A stretch of DNA of 47,666 bases from positions 1 through 47,666 of the forward strand of contig DWWS01000060.1 in the NCBI GenBank assembly GCA_019119595.1. Reading direction: 5' to 3'. Source of the DNA: Candidatus Eisenbergiella merdavium (GTDB lineage Bacteria; Bacillota; Clostridia; Lachnospirales; Lachnospiraceae). The notes under the pieces were generated by a model. That model ran no database searches and was not told where the DNA came from. It saw only the letters and a program-made list of their open reading frames with translations. Positions 32,137-39,125 of this stretch are shown piece by piece (the first letter of the stretch is position 1; the number at the start of each line of letters is the position of its first letter). Both the position numbers and the translations under genes were made by a program.

Positions 32137-33666
32137 TCACTTAATCCCGGCCAGCCGTTCAAAGGTTTCCTGCAGCGCGTCATAGGCTCCGTTAAAAACG
32201 TCGTAAAGCTCCTGATAACGTTCCCGGTACTCCTCCCTTGGCATGATGAGCCTTTCCTCATGGCCGAAACGGCCTGCAGCCCGAAAATCGGGAAAGACGC
32301 CGATCCCAACGCCTCCGCACACGGCTGCCCCCATGGAGGTCGCTTCCTCCGGATACCCCGATACGAGCAGCGGTTTCTGCCAGATATCCGCCAGGATCTG
32401 CATCCACTCGCTTCCCTTCGCACCGCCGCCTATCATCGCTATGTCCTGGACAGGCAGATGCTCCTGGAAAATATCCAGTATCGCTTTCAGATTGTAGCCC
32501 ACTCCCTCCATCACGGCGCGCGCCATTTCTCCCTTGCCCGTCGTGATCTTCATTCCCAGGAATACTCCCCTTGCCTGCAGGTTCCATCTCGGGGATCTTT
32601 CTCCCAGCAGATACGGAAGGTACAAGAGCCCTCCCGCTCCGGGCGGCGTCCGCATGGCCTTTTCGTTGATCAGGCTGTACGGGCTCTCTCCCCTCTCTGC
32701 GGCCAGTGCGGCCTCTTCCCCGCAGAAGGTATTTTTGAACCATTGGTAGGAGTACCCGGCCGCCTGCATGGTGCCGCATGGAGTATAAAGGCCCGGATCC
32801 AGATGTACCCAGTTAAAGGTTCGCATCTGCGGGTCATATACCGGCTTTTTGTCCGCCATGGAGATCCAGGAGGAGGAGCCAAGCGCGCAGTAGGTCTTTC
32901 CCGCTTCCGTTACCCCCGCTCCCACACATGCGCAGGATCCGTCCCCGCCGCCGATCACCACCGGTGTCCCCGCCGCAAGCCCCGTCTCCTTTGCCGCGGC
33001 CGGGGTGACCAAGCCGGCGATATCCGTGGAAGGGTGCAGCTGGGGCAGAAGATCCATTCTCAGGCCCAGGCCCTCCGTGATCTCTCTTGACCAGACCTTT
33101 TTTTCAAGGTCAAAGAAATTGGTCCCTGACGCGTCGCTGTAATCCGTCACGAAGGCGCCTGTCAGCCTGTGGATGATATAGTCCTTCGCGTTCAGCATCC
33201 TGTATGCCTTCCGGTAAATATCCGGCTCGTTTTCCTTTATCCAGAGGAGCTTTGCCGCACTGTAGGAGGCAGACGGGCGGTGGCCGGTTATCTGATAGCA
33301 GCGCTTCATTCCGATCCTCTGAACCAGTTCTTCCTCCTGCCTGCGGGCCCTGCTGTCCGCCCAGGTGATCATATTGCGCAAAGCATTCCCCTGCCTGTCT
33401 GTTAAAAGGCATCCCATCATCTGAGCGCTGAAGCAGACCGCCGCGATCTGTAAGCTGTTTATTCCCGTCTTTTCCAGCAGCTTGCGGGTAGACCGGCAGA
33501 CCGCCCTCCACCAGTCGGAAGGATCCTGTTCCACATATCCGTCTTCCGGATAGTATGTCGGATATCCGCACAGCACACTGGCTGAAAGCTTTCCATCCAG
33601 GCCGTAGATGGCCGCCTTGTTTCCGCTTGTTCCAAGGTCGTGCGCAAGTATATATTCCTTTTTCAT
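32137..33666 (-). CDS. FGGY-family carbohydrate kinase (xylulokinase-like)
   Basis: A 509-residue sugar kinase of the FGGY family. The N-terminal ATPase lobe starts with HDLGTSGNKAAIYG. The substrate-side segments include the catalytic-region IGGGDGSCACVGAG near residue 237, and the C-terminal GGGAKGSEWMQILADIWQKP is the FGGY signature region. The length fits xylulokinase and gluconokinase relatives. GGAG lies 11 nt before the ATG, and the gene begins 8 nt after the SMP-30-like gene ends. It should supply the phosphorylated sugar for the aldolase encoded next. The exact substrate (ketose, aldonate or deoxy sugar) is not predictable. Confidence 0.9.
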   Translation of the reverse strand: MKKEYILAHDLGTSGNKAAIYGLDGKLSASVLCGYPTYYPEDGYVEQDPSDWWRAVCRSTRKLLEKTGINSLQIAAVCFSAQMMGCLLTDRQGNALRNMITWADSRARRQEEELVQRIGMKRCYQITGHRPSASYSAAKLLWIKENEPDIYRKAYRMLNAKDYIIHRLTGAFVTDYSDASGTNFFDLEKKVWSREITEGLGLRMDLLPQLHPSTDIAGLVTPAAAKETGLAAGTPVVIGGGDGSCACVGAGVTEAGKTYCALGSSSWISMADKKPVYDPQMRTFNWVHLDPGLYTPCGTMQAAGYSYQWFKNTFCGEEAALAAERGESPYSLINEKAMRTPPGAGGLLYLPYLLGERSPRWNLQARGVFLGMKITTGKGEMARAVMEGVGYNLKAILDIFQEHLPVQDIAMIGGGAKGSEWMQILADIWQKPLLVSGYPEEATSMGAAVCGGVGIGVFPDFRAAGRFGHEERLIMPREEYRERYQELYDVFNGAYDALQETFERLAGIK

Positions 33667-33674
33667 CCGGTTCT

Positions 33675-34664
33675 TTACTCCAATTCAAGCTGCGCCAGTG
33701 TCGCCGGCATACTGTGTCCCGTGTTCACCTTACCGGGCCCGGTGACAAGGTCAAAGCAGGAAGCGATGAGCCTTCCGTCCCATAGGATCGGTTCCCCGGG
33801 CTGGTTCAGTTCACCATGAAGCCCGTCGCTGTCCGGGCTCTGCGCGATCCTCTCCACCCTTCCGTCCGGCGTGATCCTTGCGATGGCATTGGCGCAGAAG
33901 TCAGCCACATACAGGTTCCCTCTCTCATCGAAGATCATCCCGTCCGTACTTTCCAGCTGGGAAAAATCCCGGGCAAAGAGCCTGTTTTCCAGCACTGATC
34001 CATCCTCACGGAACGTAATCCGGTACACCGCGCCGTCCCCGAAATTCCCGACATAGAGATTGCCGTCCCTGTCAAAAGCGATCCCGTCCGCGCCGTACTG
34101 GCAGTCCGGGTTCTCCGTGATGAAGGTTGTGAGGATATGCGGATCCTCCAGGGTATTGGTGATCCTGATATTTTTTTCATCCAGCCCGAAGCGGTATACG
34201 CAGCTCACCAGTTTGCCCGATTCATGCTTTACAGGGTGAAGGTAGCTCTGCGTAACATACATATAGTCCCCCCTTACCCTGATCCCGTTGGGATGCTCCA
34301 TGCCGCAGGCCACAACGGAAAAGTCCAGGATATTCCCGTCGTCGTCCGCTTTGATCCTGAGCACGCGCCCTTTAAACAGCACGTCCTCCTTTTCAGTCCA
34401 TCCCTGGTTATCGCAGAGATACAGGTTATAGTCCCTGTCAAAAGCGATCCCCATGTTCCGCGCCACGCCGGTATCCTCCAGCACCGGTACGTCAAACCAC
34501 TTCCTTACGTTTCCTTCCCTGTCGATCTTCACCACGCACCCGGACAGGTTCTCATCCGCATAGTTCGGGCAGGAGAGCACAAGATTCCCGTACTGGTCGA
34601 TCTCCATGCCGTCCGGCGTACAGATATAATCCGGAAGGATGGAGAACAGCCTTGAAGTCTGCAT
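33675..34664 (-). CDS. SMP-30/gluconolactonase-like beta-propeller protein
   Basis: A 329-residue protein of the SMP-30/gluconolactonase/LRE family, a six-bladed beta-propeller. Repeated blade motifs such as GIAFDRDYNLYLCDN, GIAFDRDGNLYVGNF and GMIFDERGNLYVADF are clear. No signal peptide is present. The start at 34664 is chosen because AGGAGG lies 8 nt upstream. It is placed between the alcohol dehydrogenase and FGGY kinase genes. A lactonase acting after a sugar dehydrogenase is the likely role; other members hydrolyse different esters, so this stays an inference. Confidence 0.88.
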   Translation of the reverse strand: MQTSRLFSILPDYICTPDGMEIDQYGNLVLSCPNYADENLSGCVVKIDREGNVRKWFDVPVLEDTGVARNMGIAFDRDYNLYLCDNQGWTEKEDVLFKGRVLRIKADDDGNILDFSVVACGMEHPNGIRVRGDYMYVTQSYLHPVKHESGKLVSCVYRFGLDEKNIRITNTLEDPHILTTFITENPDCQYGADGIAFDRDGNLYVGNFGDGAVYRITFREDGSVLENRLFARDFSQLESTDGMIFDERGNLYVADFCANAIARITPDGRVERIAQSPDSDGLHGELNQPGEPILWDGRLIASCFDLVTGPGKVNTGHSMPATLAQLELE

Positions 34665-34729
34665 ATCATTTTCCTCCTGTTTTCGTTTGTGTATCACCGC
34701 GTTTTCCGTAAGATACCGGAAAGACTATC

Positions 34730-35782
34730 CTACGAAAAGGTCACCACCATCTTCCGGATATCCGGATCCTTACGCTCAATCTTCTCAAAGGCGGTGTGTA
34801 TCTCTTCAAACGGGGTCACATGGGAGATAAAATCCATGGGATCCAGCGCCCCGCAGTTGATCCAGGCCATCACCTGGCTGTGGGCCTCCCCTTCCTCTTT
34901 TTTGGACGGCCACTGGACAAACTGCAGGGACCAGTTATAGGGCGCCCTGCTCCAGTCAAGCTCCATGGACAGCTTCGGCGAGATACCATAGCAGCAGATC
35001 TTTCCGTTATAAGCGATCAGCTCCATGGCCTGATTGATCAGCCGGTTCAGCCCTACGGCATCCACCACATAGTCAAGCCCCTGGGGAAAACGCTCTCTGA
35101 CAAGGGAAATGACATCCTCCCTTGTGCTGTTCCAGAAAAGGTCGGCTCCCATCTTCTTTGCCATAGCCTCTTTTTCATCCGAAATATCCACCGCCATTAT
35201 GGTTTTCAGTCCGAGAAGCCTGCAGAACCGGATAAAGCACAGGCCCACAGGCCCCGCGCCAAAGATCAGGATATTTCTGCCCGCTTCGAACCCGAACCTC
35301 CGGATGGCGCTGAGCACCTCCCGGAACGTGATGATCATGGCCGCCCCGACGTCGTCCACCCGGTCCGTGTCCTTCAGGACGGTCTGGGCAAAATAGCTTT
35401 CGGAGAAGGCCTCCGTCCCCGGCCCCATGCCGTTTTTCACATAAGCCTCCGGGTCGCCCACCACCGCATACTCGGAAAAAGCGCCCCAGCCGGGCGTTAT
35501 CCCCCGGTTTTCCTTCTCCAGAAATGGCAGGAGCACCCGGTCTCCGATCTTCAGGCCCGTAACCTTGTCTCCGACCGCAACCACCTCTCCCACTCCCTCA
35601 TGGCCGAGGGAAGCGGGATAACTGTCGAAGTTCTTAAAGGTCCCATGAATGATCTTGGTATCCGTTCCGTTGCATACGCCGCAGCTTCGCATCTTTACAA
35701 GGGCCTGACACGGATTATATTCAGGCATATCCAGCTCCTGAAAAGAAAGCGCTCCGCTGCGATCCACCACTAAGCTTTTCAT
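34730..35782 (-). CDS. Zinc-type alcohol/polyol dehydrogenase (MDR superfamily)
   Basis: A 350-residue medium-chain dehydrogenase. The catalytic zinc site is visible as Cys37 in SCGVCNGTD and GHEGVGEVVAVGDKV (His61, Glu62), and the nucleotide-binding motif as ILIFGAGPVGLCFIRFCR near residue 172. The four-cysteine structural zinc loop found near residue 95 in many relatives is missing (PFLEKENRGITPGWG). The gene follows GH88 by 21 nt. It probably oxidises a sugar or polyol, before the lactonase-like step encoded downstream. The enzyme class is firm; the substrate is unknown. Confidence 0.92.
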   Translation of the reverse strand: MKSLVVDRSGALSFQELDMPEYNPCQALVKMRSCGVCNGTDTKIIHGTFKNFDSYPASLGHEGVGEVVAVGDKVTGLKIGDRVLLPFLEKENRGITPGWGAFSEYAVVGDPEAYVKNGMGPGTEAFSESYFAQTVLKDTDRVDDVGAAMIITFREVLSAIRRFGFEAGRNILIFGAGPVGLCFIRFCRLLGLKTIMAVDISDEKEAMAKKMGADLFWNSTREDVISLVRERFPQGLDYVVDAVGLNRLINQAMELIAYNGKICCYGISPKLSMELDWSRAPYNWSLQFVQWPSKKEEGEAHSQVMAWINCGALDPMDFISHVTPFEEIHTAFEKIERKDPDIRKMVVTFS

Positions 35783-35803
35783 CGTCTTGCTCTACCTTCC
35801 TTT

Positions 35804-36892
35804 CTAAAATACCCTTCTCTTCCATCCTTCCAGTTTAGCCAATGCTTCCAGATAAAAGAAATCTCCATATATCAATGCCACGTCAACCTGTTCCTCCGCC
35901 GGCTTATTTCCGGTTCCATGCAAAAGAATTCCCTGGTAATCTGTCTTTTCCAGCTCTGTGCAATATTCCGTGAGGCTGTCTATCAACGTTTCTGCACATT
36001 TCTGATAAAGCAAGCCTTCCAGCTCGTCCTGCTCTGCAATCACCAGCATACCGGACGCTGCGATCGCCCCGGCCGAAGAATCCCATCGCTCTTTTTCCTG
36101 GCCCGGTGCCCGGAAATCCCAGGACGGGATTTTTTTCTCTCCCAGATTCATCCAAAAATATTGGGCGGCTCTTTTTGCTGCATCCAAAAATCTTTTATCC
36201 CCCGTATACCGATATACATTTGCCATCCCATAGATTGCCCAGGCTTGTCCCCGGCTCCATGATGACATTTCAGCATATCCCTGCCCTTTCAGAGCCCCTG
36301 TCATTTCCCCCGTCTTCGGATCAAAAGTAACGATATGATGAACAGAGCCGTCCCCCCGCATGAAATGCTTCAGCACGGTTTCTGCATGCGCCGTTGCTAT
36401 ATGCGCAAATCTGGGATCTCCCGTTTCATCCGCCGCCCAAAACAGGAGCGACACATTCATCATCGTATCTATGATCGCCCATCCCGTTTTTTCCTGATTC
36501 CAGGCTCTGATAAATCTGCCGGCGGGATTGAATCTGCCTGCCAGGAAATCGGCTGCCCGCAGCCCCATTCTATACGCGTCCTGATCACCTGTTATTTTAT
36601 ATTTCAATACGGCAGTAGTCAGAAACTGAAATCCCACATCGTGATGCAGATTGGACTGCTTCAAAAAGAGACTCCCTATTCTCACATCCCAGTCCCAGGC
36701 TTTTTTCCGATAGCTTTCCTTTCCTGTTAAGTCGTACATGATCCAGAGCATTCCCGGCCAGAATCCACTCACCCAAAAATCCTCCCGGCATTCCCGGTAT
36801 ATTCCGTCAGGAGAATACCAGGGAACGATATCCCCGCATTGCTTCATCATATGATCCAGCTTTTTTTCTATCCGTTCTAACCTTATAACCAT
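35804..36892 (-). CDS. Glycoside hydrolase family 88 (unsaturated glucuronyl hydrolase)
   Basis: A 362-residue (alpha/alpha)6-barrel enzyme that hydrates and releases unsaturated uronate from the non-reducing end of lyase-generated oligosaccharides. The two catalytic-type aspartates are present: Asp85 in NLHHDVGFQF and Asp142 in AIIDTMMNVSLL. SSWSRGQAWAIYG is the conserved GH88 segment. No signal peptide, so it works on imported oligosaccharides. I choose MVIRL at 36892 because AGAGGG lies 5 nt upstream; a GTG at 36934 has a site placed too close. It is the first gene of the eight-gene unit. No polysaccharide lyase is in the window. Confidence 0.9.
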   Translation of the reverse strand: MVIRLERIEKKLDHMMKQCGDIVPWYSPDGIYRECREDFWVSGFWPGMLWIMYDLTGKESYRKKAWDWDVRIGSLFLKQSNLHHDVGFQFLTTAVLKYKITGDQDAYRMGLRAADFLAGRFNPAGRFIRAWNQEKTGWAIIDTMMNVSLLFWAADETGDPRFAHIATAHAETVLKHFMRGDGSVHHIVTFDPKTGEMTGALKGQGYAEMSSWSRGQAWAIYGMANVYRYTGDKRFLDAAKRAAQYFWMNLGEKKIPSWDFRAPGQEKERWDSSAGAIAASGMLVIAEQDELEGLLYQKCAETLIDSLTEYCTELEKTDYQGILLHGTGNKPAEEQVDVALIYGDFFYLEALAKLEGWKRRVF

Positions 36893-37104
36893 CTTATCCC
36901 TCTGCTCCTTTCCGCTTCCCTTTTTAAATGCCACCTGCCTTCTTGTCTATTTTATAAAAACATCTCGCCGGAATCTTTAACTTATTTACTGTCAAAGCGG
37001 CATTTTTTATCTAAACCGATCGCTCATTTCAGTTTTTAAAGAACCGGAATATTTGATGAAAGAAGGATTTATTTCTTCAGACAGGCAAAAGATAGAAAGA
37101 TCGA
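36893..37104. other. Intergenic gap with possible promoter for the GH88 unit
   Basis: AT-rich sequence carrying TTGACA (36990-36995, minus strand) and a TATAAA-like stretch nearer the gene, but their spacing (about 33 nt) does not make one promoter. It also holds the downstream exon of the group II intron. No other gene or RNA was recognised here. Confidence 0.4.
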
Positions 37105-39005
37105 GTAGGAGGCGGTGATTAGCCGCCGTCCTCTCACACCACCGTGCGTATCGTTCGGTACACGGCGGTTTCAATAGTTGACGTGCAGAGACTGATAGGC
37201 ATTGGCTAAATCATAGAAGCCACTGTTTATCAGTCTTTCTTTTGTTAGCGCTCTCTTGACCGTAGTTGTATTTGATGTTCTCCAATAACCTTTTCGACTG
37301 TTTGCCGCCATATGGGCATAGTATTCCGGTATCCCAAGTTTTATAAGGTTTCGTCTCTTCGTCCTCGGCAGCTTCCACTGCTTCCATATGCACATGCGTA
37401 TGCGATGGTATAGCCATCCGTTGATGTCGTCAAGGTTGTTCTTCATGCTTGCTATCCCATAGTAGTTAAGCCATCCCCTCGCGTATACTTTTATCTTTTC
37501 CAACGAGGGTCTGATACTCTGACAGCGTCTCCGGGAAGAGAGTTCTCTCAAAGTATTCTTAAACTTCTTCCATGACTTTGGATGAACCCGGACGTAGATG
37601 CCCTTTCCGTTCCTTCCCAATGCAAAGCCAAGAAATTTAAAATTTCGGATCGCAAACACACTTACCACTCGACTCTTCTCCTGATTCACTTTTAGCTTCA
37701 GTGTCCCTTCCAGATATTTCGTACTTGTTTCCAGGAGTCTTTTGGCAGCTCGCTCGCTTCTCGCCAACAGTATGATGTCGTCTGCGTAGCGTATACAGGG
37801 AACTCCCCTTCGCTCAAACTCCTTGTCGAATTCGTTCAGATACACATTTGCTAAAAGCGGGGACAGGTTCCCTCCTTGTGGCGAACCTTCTTCCGTTTCC
37901 ATGACAACACCGTTTTCCATCACTCCGCTTTTCAGATACCTCTTGACCATTTGGATGACCCTCTCGTCCTTGATTTCCCTCCTCAGTAGGTTCACAAGAA
38001 TCGTGTGGTTCAGTGTGTCGAAATACCTTGACAGATCAAGGCTCACCGCATGGATATAGCCTTGCTCTGCGTATTCCTTCACCTTCCTTATGGCATCTTT
38101 TGCACCTCTTCCCGGTCGATAGCCAAAATTCCCTTCCGAGAATGTCGGCTCATAAATTGGTATCATCTGCTGTGCCATGGCTTGCTGTATGATACGGTCT
38201 GTGACTGTTGGGATACCAAGCTTTCGTATCCCTCCGTCAGGCTTTGGGATTTCCACTCTTCTGACAGGTGACGGTGTATATTTTCCTCTCCGTATTCTTT
38301 CCACCAGTTCATGGTTATGCTCCCTTAGCCATGGTAGCGCCGCTTCAATGGTCATTCCATCTACTCCCGGTGCTCCTTTGTTTGCCTTCACTCTCTTGAA
38401 AGCTCTGTTAAGGTTATCCTTATCCAGTATCTTTCCTAAGAGATCTGGCTCTGCACTGTCTCTTTCCTTCCATATCCGGTTGAATGAGCGGTGCGCTCTT
38501 ACATACCCTTTGTGTTCCGCACTATCTCTTTATAAGCAGCTTTCTTCTCTGTTTTCTGCACCCATCTGCTCATTCCTCCTTTCCGGGTCGTACTTAAGAC
38601 TCCTACTGATTCGGCCCTTCGCTTAAATTCAGCTACTATGGCCTCTGCTGACTTCTGCATGTTCAGCATTGTTTTACAACAACGGTTACTCCTTTCGGAG
38701 CGTCCCATGCAGACCTCCCTGGGTACCACACGTTTCTTTCCCTCCATCCATCTGTCGCATCTATTCTGTATGATTCCGTGTAGTTATCGGGCTTCGGCTT
38801 GTAGAGCAGTCTTACCCTCATACAGAACCTCATATGCGGTTTCTATTCGTCAGACCAGAGGTTTGCCCGTGGTTAGTCTGTTCCCACATCCGGCTTCCTT
38901 CAGATTTGCAGTCGCCTGCAACACCCTTGCCTTCGGCTATATCCTTCCCACTACCGGGCGGATTCGGGACTTTCACCCGTTAGAACCGTGCGCCGCCAGG
39001 CGCAC
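37105..39005 (-). mobile_element. Group II intron
   Basis: A complete-looking intron of about 1.9 kb on the minus strand. The 5' end GTGCGCC lies at 39005, followed by the domain I region with GTGAAAGTCCCGAATC. A reverse transcriptase/maturase is encoded in the domain IV position. Domain V is visible as ACCGCCGTGTACCGAACG...CGCACGGTGGT (about 37130-37162), then domain VI as GGCGG...CCGCC and a 3' end at CCTAC (37105). The 5' exon ends in the T-run of the ABC-F terminator plus GGA. Insertion just behind a terminator is typical of bacterial class C introns. The exact 3' boundary could differ by a few bases. Confidence 0.88.
37171..38391 (-). CDS. ltrA: Group II intron reverse transcriptase/maturase, N terminus apparently interrupted
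   Basis: The intron-encoded protein promotes splicing and retrohoming. From the internal Met at 38391 it has 406 residues: RT core with VSLDLSRYFDTLNH and the active site YADD at 202-205, EGSPQGGNLSPLL, a maturase X domain at about 250-340 (IKVYARGWLNYYGI), and a C-terminal GFYDLANAYQSLHVNY with no HNH endonuclease. The same frame continues upstream to 38529 with family-like sequence (PDLLGKILDKDNLNRAFKRV). In front of it lies a well-placed start, GGAGG then ATG at 38565 encoding MGAENREESCL, but codon 12 is TAA (38530-38532). From memory of the family, this N terminus normally continues without a stop. The copy may therefore be defective or start internally. Confidence 0.8.
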   Translation of the reverse strand: MKANKGAPGVDGMTIEAALPWLREHNHELVERIRRGKYTPSPVRRVEIPKPDGGIRKLGIPTVTDRIIQQAMAQQMIPIYEPTFSEGNFGYRPGRGAKDAIRKVKEYAEQGYIHAVSLDLSRYFDTLNHTILVNLLRREIKDERVIQMVKRYLKSGVMENGVVMETEEGSPQGGNLSPLLANVYLNEFDKEFERRGVPCIRYADDIILLARSERAAKRLLETSTKYLEGTLKLKVNQEKSRVVSVFAIRNFKFLGFALGRNGKGIYVRVHPKSWKKFKNTLRELSSRRRCQSIRPSLEKIKVYARGWLNYYGIASMKNNLDDINGWLYHRIRMCIWKQWKLPRTKRRNLIKLGIPEYYAHMAANSRKGYWRTSNTTTVKRALTKERLINSGFYDLANAYQSLHVNY

Positions 39006-39008
39006 TCC

Positions 39009-39043
39009 AAAAAAGCGCCTGCTTCGTTTACCGAAACAGGCGC
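39009..39043 (-). terminator. Terminator of the ABC-F gene (target of the intron)
   Basis: The stem GCGCCTG (39015-39021) / CAGGCGC (39037-39043), with inner TTCG/CGAA pairing, is followed on the minus strand by six T (39009-39014) and then directly by the intron at 39005. It lies about 80 nt beyond the ABC-F stop codon. Confidence 0.8.
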
Positions 39044-39125
39044 CAGCGTAATTCAGCGGCTTTTCTATTCTATCGTGCAGGACTGAAAAACATAATAATC
39101 TTTTTCCTGTTCCTCAGCCAGGGTA

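Noticed and set aside
32079..32423. An upstream extension of the deoC-like gene
   Set aside because: It would lie within the FGGY kinase gene, and the aldolase family starts at MEQCFIS with its own ribosome binding site.
36935..36995. TTGACA and TATAAA as one GH88 promoter
   Set aside because: The spacing of about 33 nt is incompatible with a single sigma-A promoter.
38499..38747. An 82-codon frame inside the intron
   Set aside because: It overlaps intron RNA and the true maturase N terminus in another frame; no family match.
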